From Paenibacillus lupini (lineage in GTDB: Bacteria > Bacillota > Bacilli > Paenibacillales > Paenibacillaceae): DNA of 64,000 bases. Position numbers and translations under genes: made by a program. The notes beneath the pieces are model-generated. The model was not told the DNA's origin. It did not search any database and saw only the letters and a list, made by a program, of their open reading frames with translations. The stretch covers positions 833,479 through 897,478 of the forward strand of contig NZ_JAASRW010000002.1 of NCBI RefSeq assembly GCF_011761355.1. Direction: 5' to 3'. Below are positions 9,632 through 18,276 of the stretch, piece by piece; position 1 is the stretch's first letter; every line of letters begins with the position of its first letter.

Positions 9632-10114
9632 ATGAGCATCATAAATTATGTCACAAATAGCGGATTCGAAGCGGGACTGACAGGGTGGGTGACCTCCGGG
9701 ACAGTTGGCCTCAATTCAACCTACAGCCATACCGGCTCGAACTCCGCCCAGGTTGCAGGAGGGACGTCCGGTTCTTATATCTATAAGCTCGTTAGTGTAC
9801 CTGACAGCAACAGCTTCGAGCTGATGGTTGCGTTATCGAAGAACGGCTCTGGTCTCGGACCATCCGTCACTATTGGTGTCTTTTACTTCACAACCGGACT
9901 CGCTTTTCAGAATACGGGACTTATAGCCACAGTGCCTTCCCGACTGCCGGACGGCACAGCGAATAACTGGAAGACTGCTTACTTCAACGTGGCACCTGCC
10001 TTCTCGGGAGGGACCATTGCTCAAATTTTCATCATGAACAGTTCGCTGGCCAATTCGGTAGACTTGTTTGTCGATGATGTACAGCTGCTGAACAGCGCTT
10101 TGGACCTTGGCTAA
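9632..10114 (+). CDS. NTTRR-F1-like domain protein (stand-alone beta-sandwich)
   Basis: 160 residues, ATG 9632 with GAGAGGGGG upstream. The pattern NSGFEAGLTGW near the start, a SAQVAGG strand, and LFVDDVQLL at the end matches the NTTRR-F1 domain. That domain usually precedes collagen-like or other repeat regions in Bacillus and Paenibacillus surface proteins. Here the protein stops after the domain, with no repeats and no signal peptide. Probable role is in a spore-surface or filamentous structure, inferred only from family context. A monocistronic gene with its own terminator. Confidence 0.75.
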   Translation: MSIINYVTNSGFEAGLTGWVTSGTVGLNSTYSHTGSNSAQVAGGTSGSYIYKLVSVPDSNSFELMVALSKNGSGLGPSVTIGVFYFTTGLAFQNTGLIATVPSRLPDGTANNWKTAYFNVAPAFSGGTIAQIFIMNSSLANSVDLFVDDVQLLNSALDLG

Positions 10115-10120
10115 GCAAAT

Positions 10121-10162
10121 GAAAAGGGAAGAAACAGGTGCGTCCTGTTCTTTCCTCTTTAA
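10121..10162 (+). terminator. Rho-independent terminator of the NTTRR-F1-like gene
   Basis: GGGAAGAAACAGG / CCTGTTCTTTCC stem with a loop TGCGT, followed by TCTTT. Confidence 0.7.
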
Positions 10163-10270
10163 GCGAAATTCGACATCAAATATGTAACGTTTTCACTTAA
10201 AGTTGGAGATACTGTGTTTAAGGTAACTTATGAGTTTCAGCAATCATTTTCTAAATGTGAGGGAGTGTAT

Positions 10271-11212
10271 ATGATGTTGATTACTTATAAGTCTTCTCCT
10301 GATGGCATTCTGGAAACAATAGCAAACTTTGAAAAGAATAGCTGGATACATATTACTGCGCCGTCAAAGGAAGAACTTAAAGAGGTGGCTCAGCTTTGTA
10401 ATATCCCCATGGAATTTTTAGAAGATCCGTTAGATTTAGAAGAAAGTGCACGGATTGAATATGATGAAGAGACGAATTGTACATTAATTATTAATGATTT
10501 TCCCATTATTGATGGTAGTAATCTTCAATTTGATTCTTATATTACGATTCCTATTGGAATCATCTTAGGAACGGATTACATTGTTACGGTATGTAACCAA
10601 TCCACTAACTCTTTAGATCATTTAATTAAGAAAAATGTGAACACCGCGATGAAGAATCGTGTTGCATTAGAGATGCTATTATTATTTTCAACTCAGTATA
10701 TAGAGAAATTAAAGCTTCTCAACAAGCAGCGTCTTAAAATCGAGAGTCATTTGCGTGATTCCTTAACGAATAAACAGCTCTATGACCTCATGGAGATTGA
10801 AAAAAGTTTAGTTTATTTTCTCACCTCTTTAAAGGCTAATGCGGATGTGATAACCAAGCTTTTTCGCACCAGTTCCATGAAATTATATGACGAAGACAAA
10901 GATCTTCTAGAAGATCTAAAAATTGAAAATAATCAAGGGATTGAAACGACAGAATTATATACAAGAATTTTGAACAGCATAACAGGTTCGTATTCTTCAC
11001 TCATATCCAATGAATTAAATAAAACAATGAAAACTCTTACGTTATTTACCGTTTTTCTAACTTTGCCTACACTTGTGTTTAGTTTCTTTGGTATGAATGT
11101 GGCCTTGCCTATTGCGGATAAAGACCCCTTCTCTTGGATTCTAACACTGATCATAGCATTCATTTTTGTTGCTTGGATCGGGTTGGTACTATGGAAGAGG
11201 AGGATGTTCTAA
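10271..11212 (+). CDS. CorA-family divalent cation transporter
   Basis: 313 residues from ATG 10271 (or 10274), with GAGGGA 6 bases upstream; a GTG at 10214 is less likely. A long soluble N-terminal domain with coiled helices is followed by two C-terminal membrane helices. The pore signature GMN lies at the end of the first helix (FSFFGMNVALP). The protein should form a homopentameric Mg2+/Co2+ channel. The acidic loop after GMN normally reads MPEL-like; here it reads VALPIADKDP. The gene is visibly more AT-rich than its neighbours. Confidence 0.92.
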   Translation: MMLITYKSSPDGILETIANFEKNSWIHITAPSKEELKEVAQLCNIPMEFLEDPLDLEESARIEYDEETNCTLIINDFPIIDGSNLQFDSYITIPIGIILGTDYIVTVCNQSTNSLDHLIKKNVNTAMKNRVALEMLLLFSTQYIEKLKLLNKQRLKIESHLRDSLTNKQLYDLMEIEKSLVYFLTSLKANADVITKLFRTSSMKLYDEDKDLLEDLKIENNQGIETTELYTRILNSITGSYSSLISNELNKTMKTLTLFTVFLTLPTLVFSFFGMNVALPIADKDPFSWILTLIIAFIFVAWIGLVLWKRRMF

Positions 11213-11213
11213 T

Positions 11214-11447
11214 TTGTTACGACTCCTGTTCGCGAATGAGACGGCTCAAGATTTATACATGATGAAATACGAAAGCATGGAAGAACGGATAAGACAGTGG
11301 GAAACTTTTGCTCAGGACATGGAATGGAATGACGTAAAACAAAAATCCGAACAGAACGGAAAAATTGTCGAACGTGTCGATCAGTTCTTTTTTCTTCCGG
11401 TGATTCAATGCAGCAGTTCTCGGATGCACGAGAGTATTGCTAGTTAA
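11214..11447 (+). pseudogene. Short unrecognised reading frame, probably a gene remnant
   Basis: About 77 codons starting right after the CorA stop (possible TTG 11214, ATG 11262), but no ribosome site. The predicted peptide is helical and charged (LYMMKYESMEERIRQWE). This pattern loosely recalls C-terminal regions of PD-(D/E)XK transposase-like nucleases, but the match is too weak to name. The last 20 codons look non-homologous. Either a small gene coupled to the transporter or, more likely, a remnant. Confidence 0.3.
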
Positions 11448-11680
11448 CTTGAAGTAACTATATATAAAATATTTCACTTCTTCTCATGTCAAGTTGGATT
11501 CTCTATAATCAAGGTTGTCAAAATAATCAGATTTATTTAATGAATAGTTGAGCCTTAGAAGGCGTGGGATTTCTAGCAGGATCTATACACACCCTAGCAT
11601 AACGGATGAGGCGAGGTTAAGCGTTCACTCCAGACAAGTAAACGAATGGATTAAAATGAGGGAATCGGGAGGAATAGTAC

Positions 11681-12661
11681 ATGGAATACACATACCTGGG
11701 TAAATCCGGCTTGAAGGTTAGCAAATTATGTTTGGGCACGATGAATTTCGGTCCTGAAACGGATGAGAAGGAATCGTTCCGGATCATGGACGCCGCGGTG
11801 GACGCGGGAGTCAACTTTTTCGATACCGCGAACGTTTACGGCGGACAAGGAAACAAGGGTAGGACCGAGGAAATCATCGGGCGATGGTTTGCGCAGGGAG
11901 GTGGCCGCAGGGAAAAGGTGGTTCTGGCAACCAAAGTATATGGCGACATGGAAAACGGTTTGGACGGACCCAATCGACCAGGCGGATTGTCCGCTTACAA
12001 AATTCGCCGCCACTTGGAGGAGTCGCTTCGCCGCTTAAACACGGATTATATTGAACTGTATCAAATGCACCATGTAGACCGCAACGTAAGCTGGGACGAG
12101 CTTTGGGAAGCGTTTCAAGTGCAAGTGAATCAGGGGAAGATCGGGTATGTAGGATCCAGCAATTTTGCCGGGAGAGACTTGGTGAAAGCCCAATATGAAG
12201 CAAAAGAAAGACATATGCTGGGACTCGTTTCTGAACAACATAAATATAGTCTGTTGTGCAGGCTGCCCGAGTTGGAAGTGCTTCCTGCTGCTTTAGAGCA
12301 CGGGATTGGCGTCATTGCTTGGAGTCCGCTCGACGGCGGTTTGCTCGGTGGAAATGCGTTGAAGGCGTCGGGCGGCGCGAGAAGCACGCGCTCCCAGGAA
12401 CGGGTGGAAGCTAACCGGGAGAAGCTGGAGCGGTTTACCGACCTATGCCGGGAAATCGGCGAGAGTGAAGCGAATGTCGCACTGGCTTGGACCCTGATGC
12501 ATCCAGCCATGACGGCGCCAATTATTGGGCCAAGGACAATGGAGCAATTCCAAAATACGCTGCGTGCGGTCGATATCAAGCTTACGGAAGAAACGATGAA
12601 ACATCTGGATGAAATATTCCCAGGACCAGGCGGAGACGCTCCGCAAGCTTACGCGTGGTAA
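11681..12661 (+). CDS. Aldo/keto reductase
   Basis: 326 residues; ATG 11681 preceded by GGGAGGA. A (beta/alpha)8 NADPH-dependent reductase. It shows FFDTANVYGG with the catalytic Asp and Tyr, LATKVYG with the Lys, and YQMHHVD with the catalytic His. The cofactor-binding end is PIIGPRTMEQFQ. It belongs to the bacterial group close to YhdN/general stress protein 69-type oxidoreductases. The substrate is presumably an aldehyde or ketone. It is alone between the CorA region and ger operon 1 and has its own terminator. Confidence 0.93.
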   Translation: MEYTYLGKSGLKVSKLCLGTMNFGPETDEKESFRIMDAAVDAGVNFFDTANVYGGQGNKGRTEEIIGRWFAQGGGRREKVVLATKVYGDMENGLDGPNRPGGLSAYKIRRHLEESLRRLNTDYIELYQMHHVDRNVSWDELWEAFQVQVNQGKIGYVGSSNFAGRDLVKAQYEAKERHMLGLVSEQHKYSLLCRLPELEVLPAALEHGIGVIAWSPLDGGLLGGNALKASGGARSTRSQERVEANREKLERFTDLCREIGESEANVALAWTLMHPAMTAPIIGPRTMEQFQNTLRAVDIKLTEETMKHLDEIFPGPGGDAPQAYAW

Positions 12662-12696
12662 TGGCAACCGCAGGATAGGCTCCGCGCCTTATACAG

Positions 12697-12728
12697 AACC
12701 CCGTAGCCATAGGGCTTACGGGGTTTTG
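12697..12728 (+). terminator. Rho-independent terminator after the aldo/keto reductase gene
   Basis: AACCCCGTA / TACGGGGTT stem, 11-base loop, then TTTT. It lies between convergent genes and could work on both strands. Confidence 0.8.
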
Positions 12729-12743
12729 ACACTTTTCAAGCAA

Positions 12744-13799
12744 TCAAGGCAGCTTCAGATTGCCCGTATTACGGATCGTGGTTATTACTTTAAGATTAAT
12801 TTTGACGTGAGGGTAATACTCCGTACGCCAATTTGCCAGTTCTGTCCTCGTAAGATCATTACGGAAATGCTGGCCAATGCCAAAGATATCTGCTTGGGTA
12901 CGCTGGACTTTTTGGAGAAGCTGCTCTAACCTGCGCTGCAGAAGAGTCTGTAGCTCCAATTTGATCTCTTTTGTAGATGGGTGTCCTGTTGCATCCAGAA
13001 TAATGACATTTAGATGGAGCGTACAATACATCTCGGGGTTTTTATTATCTAACTTAGTTTGATGTCGGATATGGCTGTTAACAAGTTGAAGGGTAGCTTT
13101 ACCTGTAACCTCGATTTTTCCATCCAAACTAATCCCGTTAAATACGTTATACAATAAGGTTTGTTCATTACTTAAACGCCCCACCATCTTACCGTTCTTG
13201 AGAATTCCGGACCCATTACTTTGGATTGCCGTTGTCTCGCCAGATTGAATGACAGGGAGGACAACATCATGAGTATAAGAATGGATGCTTCTGAACACTT
13301 TCCACACGGGCGTATAGGCAATTTCAGGATTCCATCCGGAGTTTTTTTGGAAAAAATCGTAGATTTCATTACCATCTCCGTTAGATGGATTGTTAATTCG
13401 TTTAAAAAATTGGTCAAGCGGTTCATCGCAAATAACAAACATAGTTTTTGGTGAAACGTGACGAGAACGGATTATGCTGTCTACTATTTCATCCAATCCT
13501 CGGTGTGCAAAAGTTTTATCCACGATAATAACCTTCAAATGAAGCAAATCCAGCTGACTCTCCATATTCATGCTGATATTATCGACGGCTGAACTAACGG
13601 AATCTCCTGTGGCTGTAATAACCTGAATCCCTGCATTCCTTTCGCTTACCTTTGGAATATCCAGATATATCTTATATTTTCCATTCTGATAAGAAATTCC
13701 CATAGCAATTGGTAAGGCGCGGTGGTTAATATCTTTGTTGTCCCAGCATCCGCTAAGCATAGTCATGAATGTAAGTCCTATTAAGATTCGCAGTATCAT
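12744..13799 (-). CDS. Spore germination protein, Ger(x)C family (ger operon 1, C subunit)
   Basis: 351 residues from ATG 13799, overlapping the stop of the B gene (ATGA). The signal sequence ends in the lipobox LSGC followed by WD, the hallmark of Ger(x)C lipoproteins. The C-terminal half shows the family features FGIGQHFRN and a final VKINLKVITTIRNTGNL strand. The C subunit of a nutrient germinant receptor sits on the outer face of the spore inner membrane. It is the last gene of the A-B-C operon on the minus strand. The longer ORF to 13949 is not a plausible start. Confidence 0.92.
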   Translation of the reverse strand: MILRILIGLTFMTMLSGCWDNKDINHRALPIAMGISYQNGKYKIYLDIPKVSERNAGIQVITATGDSVSSAVDNISMNMESQLDLLHLKVIIVDKTFAHRGLDEIVDSIIRSRHVSPKTMFVICDEPLDQFFKRINNPSNGDGNEIYDFFQKNSGWNPEIAYTPVWKVFRSIHSYTHDVVLPVIQSGETTAIQSNGSGILKNGKMVGRLSNEQTLLYNVFNGISLDGKIEVTGKATLQLVNSHIRHQTKLDNKNPEMYCTLHLNVIILDATGHPSTKEIKLELQTLLQRRLEQLLQKVQRTQADIFGIGQHFRNDLTRTELANWRTEYYPHVKINLKVITTIRNTGNLKLP

Positions 13800-14887
13800 G
13801 TGCTGTTCAACTCGCGTTTTAGTTTCCTTGCGTGTAACCATCCTATTACTAGTACAACGACAGGAGTTACGCAGGCTACATATAGTCGTAAGGGTGTATT
13901 CCATTGGAAGAGAAGATCCACGGTTTTCCAATCCGGAATAAACAGGCATATGATTAAAGAGTAAGTGATAAGGATTGGCACCAGAAAGTTAGGGCTAATG
14001 TCCTTTATACCAAGCCGAACGATTTCAAGAATCTGAAACATGGTTGCAGCTATGAAAAACATGCAGAAAGCAACCAGACTGAGTAATAAGAACACATTGA
14101 TCCGGTCAAACATGAGCCAGTTGATTGAGATTGTGTCTACAATAAAGAGATAAGGGAATTGAAGCTGGCGCGCGCTTTCTTCGCCTAGAGTCAGAACCGG
14201 TACATATACAGCAATCAAATAGGAAGGGAGAATCACTAAGCTTCCCCAGAAAACGGCCTTTGGCTTGTAAACCGTATAGGACGGAAGAAATCCAAGCAGT
14301 AAAAATCCGCCCGAATAAGCAAACAAGCTTTTGTAAAAGGAAGGATGCGTCAGAAAATGAAGCGCTCTAGGACCAGGCCATAACGGAAACAAGTAATGCC
14401 AATCGACATTCTGGAATGAAGTTGCAAGTACAAAAACAATGGGTATAACGAACAAGCAGCTAAACATGATCGACAATCTGAGCAAGCCTCCGATCTTCCC
14501 GTGCAAAGTCATAAAGCCTGGGACAAGGAGAAGGAGCAATATTAGAATCCATATCGGAGTGTTGGATAAAAAGGCGATAGAAATGACTTCTGAAAATGAA
14601 CGAACCGCTATTATCATAATCCATGACAAATAAAGCAGCATAGGTAATAAAACAGCCCAGGCCACTATTTTATTTTTTCTCAAAAGAATGTTCACGATAC
14701 TCTCACCTTGAAAATAACGTAACCCCTTGAGATAAACGAATATGATTAAAAGATGAAACACGAACCCAGTAAGTACGGGCAGCCATTGTGCTTCGTTCGT
14801 ACTATCGATTACATCGCTGGGGTATAAGAAAAAAATTAACCCCAGATGGGTCAAAATGTAAGTTGTGGAAACTTGAAGGTTTGACAT
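13796..14887 (-). CDS. Spore germination permease, GerAB/ArcD/ProY family (ger operon 1, B subunit)
   Basis: 363 residues with about ten membrane helices. It belongs to the amino-acid-permease-like B subunits that bind the germinant. Family landmarks are the N-terminal IFFLYPSDVID, the helix LVPGFMTLHGK and the C-terminal PDWKTVDLLFQW loop. ATG 14887 is separated from the upstream A gene by one base, so translation is coupled. It works with the A and C proteins in a receptor of the spore inner membrane. Confidence 0.92.
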   Translation of the reverse strand: MSNLQVSTTYILTHLGLIFFLYPSDVIDSTNEAQWLPVLTGFVFHLLIIFVYLKGLRYFQGESIVNILLRKNKIVAWAVLLPMLLYLSWIMIIAVRSFSEVISIAFLSNTPIWILILLLLLVPGFMTLHGKIGGLLRLSIMFSCLFVIPIVFVLATSFQNVDWHYLFPLWPGPRALHFLTHPSFYKSLFAYSGGFLLLGFLPSYTVYKPKAVFWGSLVILPSYLIAVYVPVLTLGEESARQLQFPYLFIVDTISINWLMFDRINVFLLLSLVAFCMFFIAATMFQILEIVRLGIKDISPNFLVPILITYSLIICLFIPDWKTVDLLFQWNTPLRLYVACVTPVVVLVIGWLHARKLKRELNST

Positions 14888-14888
14888 T

Positions 14889-16208
14889 TCAATCTCCTTT
14901 AGCCCGGATCAATTGCAAATATGGAATACCAAGTGTTCGGACACCAGCCAAGTAAGCACATAGAATGACAAGTCCTGACAATAGGCCAAGCACCCCTAGG
15001 AACGCCGACAGAATCAAAAGCAAATACTTAGATAATCGGAGTGTATAGGAGTTTTGAAACCCTACAACGGTGGCGTTAGCAATAGTAGCAGCGGCAAGCA
15101 CTATAATGAGAAGATTGCTTACTAATTTGGCATCGACCACGGCTTGTCCAAGTACTATACCGCCAACCATGGTAACGGTAGGCCCGATACTGGTAGGGAG
15201 CCGAATAATAGCTTCCATAATTAACTCCATGATACCGAGCAGAAGAAGGGCTTCAATGATTGCCGGATACGGCACATCAAGGCGGCTTCTTGCAATGGAA
15301 TGAGCCAGCTCAAAGCGTAATACATCGGGGTTAACCGAGACCAGAGCAACATATAGGCCGGGAAAAATTAACGTTGTTAGTGATCCGATTATGCGCAGGA
15401 TTTTGAGCATCCAGCTAAATACAGGCGGATGGTTCAAATCATCTTCCGTAATGAACATATCGGATACAAGGCTTGGCAAAATAATGGCAAACGGCAGTCT
15501 TTCAATGAAAAGAACAGCTCTTCCGTTTTTGATGGCTCGAACGGCATTCTGTGGAAGCTCGTGGGTCATATAATGGGTAACCAGAGAAAATTTCGAAAAC
15601 TGAAAGACCGAGGAAAGCTCCTTTAGATTTGAAATTTCCGTATTTAGATTAGCCTCAAGCTTCTGTGTCAATGTGTCCAGTAGGGTTGGATCAATGGTTT
15701 GTTCCGAAAAACACAGCATCACTGTGTTTTTCTTGTCATTGCCAAACGAATAAGTCTTTATTCTGAGGTCATTGTCATTCAAATGGCTGCGAAGCAGAAC
15801 AAGATTGGAATTTAGGTCCTCGTTAAACGCACTATTAGAACCACCTACATTATTCTCCATTGTGGGCAAAGAGATAGACCTGCTGTTTGGCTGAGGTACA
15901 GGATAAATACTGATAACCTTACCTGTAGCATCATGAACAGCGATAAGCATACCGTCACTGATTTCAGAGATGATTGTATTCGTATCCAATGCGATTGCTT
16001 GGCCAAGTCCAGTGAAGATATCAAGAAGCTCCAGCCTGTTAATGGCAGCTGAGAGCAGTGGATCTCTAACCATATACATCGTTTGAGGGAAATTAATTAA
16101 CGATTTTAGACCGGCGATCGTAAAAGTCTCAGAAGCAATTTGCAATTTCTGATGCACGAAATCCGGGTAGGAAGAGAAGTAGACGTTTACTTCATCTATT
16201 GCTGCCAT
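14889..16208 (-). CDS. Spore germination protein, GerA family (ger operon 1, A subunit)
   Basis: 439 residues from ATG 16208, chosen because AGGAGAA lies just upstream; the ORF extends to a TTG at 16241. A hydrophilic N-terminal region of ~230 residues is followed by the conserved ERLPFAIILPSL segment, then about five membrane helices with GPTVTMVGGIVLGQAVVDAK. It is shorter at the N-terminus than the A proteins of the other two operons here. First gene of ger operon 1; sporulation-specific expression is expected, but I could not identify a clear sigma-G promoter. Confidence 0.92.
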   Translation of the reverse strand: MAAIDEVNVYFSSYPDFVHQKLQIASETFTIAGLKSLINFPQTMYMVRDPLLSAAINRLELLDIFTGLGQAIALDTNTIISEISDGMLIAVHDATGKVISIYPVPQPNSRSISLPTMENNVGGSNSAFNEDLNSNLVLLRSHLNDNDLRIKTYSFGNDKKNTVMLCFSEQTIDPTLLDTLTQKLEANLNTEISNLKELSSVFQFSKFSLVTHYMTHELPQNAVRAIKNGRAVLFIERLPFAIILPSLVSDMFITEDDLNHPPVFSWMLKILRIIGSLTTLIFPGLYVALVSVNPDVLRFELAHSIARSRLDVPYPAIIEALLLLGIMELIMEAIIRLPTSIGPTVTMVGGIVLGQAVVDAKLVSNLLIIVLAAATIANATVVGFQNSYTLRLSKYLLLILSAFLGVLGLLSGLVILCAYLAGVRTLGIPYLQLIRAKGD

Positions 16209-16273
16209 ATCGGTTGTTCTCCTCGCAGGAATAAATTTCAAATTTATTATGTCCTTAATTTACATTGCTACTC

Positions 16274-16828
16274 TTATCCAAGCATTTTTGTAATGATCCA
16301 ATATTGCCGAGCTTCTTTTTGTAACACGGAGAGATGTACGGAAATCTTGCCATTATTCTTTACAATTTGTTTAATCAGACCATCATTCCCGTATTTCTTG
16401 TTGTTATGGTTAGGATCAAAAACATGAACCCACTTGCCCGAAACACCTACCATAAGTATGAAATGACCTACACTTGTCAAGTGTCCTGGCCCCATCGTTG
16501 CAATGACAAGGGCCCCGCCTGAGAGCGCTTTTTGTACGGTTCTCCATGCATCGGTTTGAATACAACCCAATTTATAATACTTCGAAGCCGCCACAATGAA
16601 TTCCCACTCTGTACCCTTCTTTGGTGTGCGGTATCCCTTGTCTAATGCGAACTTTGCCACTTCTGTCGGCAGAACAGCCCGCCTTAGAAAATAGCTTGCC
16701 GCCATAGCAAAGGCTGTAGGTCCACAGGCGCTTGTCCCGATTGTCTGCTTCTTGTTGCCGGTAATGGTAAATGAAAGATTCGACCAACGTTTATCTTTTT
16801 GACTGTAGTAGACCAGTTTATTTGCCAC
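16274..16828 (-). CDS. C39-like cysteine peptidase family protein without signal peptide
   Basis: 184 residues from GTG 16828 (AGGGGGAT just upstream); an ATG at 16846 adds six residues. A papain-like C39 fold with Cys in TSACGPTAFAMA, His in SVGHFILMVGV and Asp in VFDPNHNN, so the catalytic triad looks intact. There is no secretion signal, unusual for this group. It is transcribed with ger operon 1 from 65 bases upstream of the A gene, so a role in the spore or in germination is possible. Whether it is an active peptidase is unknown. Confidence 0.8.
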   Translation of the reverse strand: MANKLVYYSQKDKRWSNLSFTITGNKKQTIGTSACGPTAFAMAASYFLRRAVLPTEVAKFALDKGYRTPKKGTEWEFIVAASKYYKLGCIQTDAWRTVQKALSGGALVIATMGPGHLTSVGHFILMVGVSGKWVHVFDPNHNNKKYGNDGLIKQIVKNNGKISVHLSVLQKEARQYWIITKMLG

Positions 16829-17188
16829 TGTTATCCCCCTGCACATTGATAGAATGATAGAATTTCCTCATTCATCGTATGCACTTCTTGAATAAAAGTA
16901 GCCCCGGCAGATACCATGTATAAAATAAAAAACCCGCAGTCATAAAGGCTAACGGGGATTTGATACCAATATGGAAAACTTTTAATTATAAAAAATTGCG
17001 TTCACCTGCACTTATTTTTCATTTTGTTACGTCTATTAAGAAGTAGCTGATAATATTTGCTTCTATCATTTGCGTAGCTGCTACATTTATAATGGGCTTT
17101 CATCCTAAGGGTGAAAGAGAGATTTTCATCAATACTCAACTTCGATCGCTAGATGAAAACTCAATACCGCACAGAAAGGATGTAATAA
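16829..17188. other. Intergenic region between divergent genes, with an orphan hairpin
   Basis: About 360 bases that should hold the divergent promoters of the C39-like gene and of the phosphodiester glycosidase-like gene. No ORF of note. At 16927-16961 the minus strand carries an imperfect CCCCG / CGGG hairpin followed by TTTTTTATTTT. It looks like a terminator, yet no minus-strand gene lies upstream of it. It may be the relic of a lost gene. Confidence 0.4.
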
Positions 17189-18214
17189 GTGAAGAAATTT
17201 ATAGGGATTGTTGGCGTCTTTATTATCGTTTGGGCAGTTATATCGGGTATCTTTATGTTCTTTACTGATCACGGTTATCGGCTTCGAGCGATGGCGGCTG
17301 AGAGTATATTATCATCTCAACATCGGCAGTGGGCGAAATACACCTTTTTGCCTCAAAGTGAATTGGATGCAATGTTAGAAAATATAAACAATCCGAATTA
17401 TATAAATAGTGCATCAGGCAAAGATGACTTAGATAGCTTGGTGGACGTAAAGTCAGAGAAGGATCTGTACGTACATGTTGAGTCCATTGAGAGTTATACA
17501 AATCCTACGCATTATTACAAAGGGAAAATCATTACGATCTCAAATCCGAATCGGGTAAAGCTGGTAAGTTCGCAGCTTAGTGATCATGGTGAGCAGATCT
17601 TTACGATCGCGAAGCGTGCGAAAGCTCTTGCTGCAATCAATGCGAGTGGTTTTGTGGACTTGAACGGTCATGGCAATGGTGGAGCCTCTACTGGTGTAGT
17701 TATTGAGAATGGCGAGATTAAAAGCGGGAATAAAAATAAACAAGAGTTTGTAGCTGGTATTACAAAAGATGGTGTTATGATAACCGGTAAATACAGTGCA
17801 AATGAATTAGTTAAGCTTGGTGTCCAATCTGCAGCAGGCTTTAAACCGCAGCTCATCGTAAATGGTCAGAAGATGGTCGAAGGCGATGGCGGCTGGGGAT
17901 GGGGTCCACGTACGGCTATTGGCCAGAAAGCAGACGGCAGTATCATATTTGTTGTTATTGACGGCCGTCAAACCCGTTCCGTTGGAGCAAGTATCAAAGA
18001 AGTACAGGACTTACTGTATGAGCGTGGAGCTATAAATGCGATGTGTATGGATGGCGGCTCTTCCTCTTCGATGTATTTTAACGGTGATAATATTACGATT
18101 CCTTCTTCCAAAAATAATATCCCTCGTTACCTGCCTAATATTTGGGCTTTGGTTCCGGAAAGCGGCGATGACCTTCACGTAGATGTGGACGGGAAAGAGG
18201 TAACTGGTCTTTAA
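17189..18214 (+). CDS. Phosphodiester glycosidase (NAGPA-like) family membrane-anchored protein
   Basis: 341 residues from GTG 17189 with AAAGGATG upstream. An N-terminal membrane anchor (residues ~5-28) is followed by the NAGPA-like domain of GlcNAc-1-phosphodiester alpha-N-acetylglucosaminidase homologues. Diagnostic motifs are AAINASGF, GWGWGPRTAIGQ, FVVIDGRQ and MDGGSSSSM. Members act on the outside of the membrane, often linked with exopolysaccharide or teichoic acid metabolism. The exact substrate is unknown. A single gene with a strong terminator. Confidence 0.9.
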   Translation: MKKFIGIVGVFIIVWAVISGIFMFFTDHGYRLRAMAAESILSSQHRQWAKYTFLPQSELDAMLENINNPNYINSASGKDDLDSLVDVKSEKDLYVHVESIESYTNPTHYYKGKIITISNPNRVKLVSSQLSDHGEQIFTIAKRAKALAAINASGFVDLNGHGNGGASTGVVIENGEIKSGNKNKQEFVAGITKDGVMITGKYSANELVKLGVQSAAGFKPQLIVNGQKMVEGDGGWGWGPRTAIGQKADGSIIFVVIDGRQTRSVGASIKEVQDLLYERGAINAMCMDGGSSSSMYFNGDNITIPSSKNNIPRYLPNIWALVPESGDDLHVDVDGKEVTGL

Positions 18215-18218
18215 TAGT

Positions 18219-18259
18219 AAAGAGCGTTCGAAGGATTCCCTTCGAACGCTCTTTGTTTT
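18219..18259. terminator. Strong bidirectional terminator
   Basis: Perfect 16-bp stem AAAGAGCGTTCGAAGG / CCTTCGAACGCTCTTT with an ATTC loop and TTTG tail, between convergent genes ending at 18214 and 18277. Confidence 0.9.
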
Positions 18260-18276
18260 GAATGGCTAATATGATG

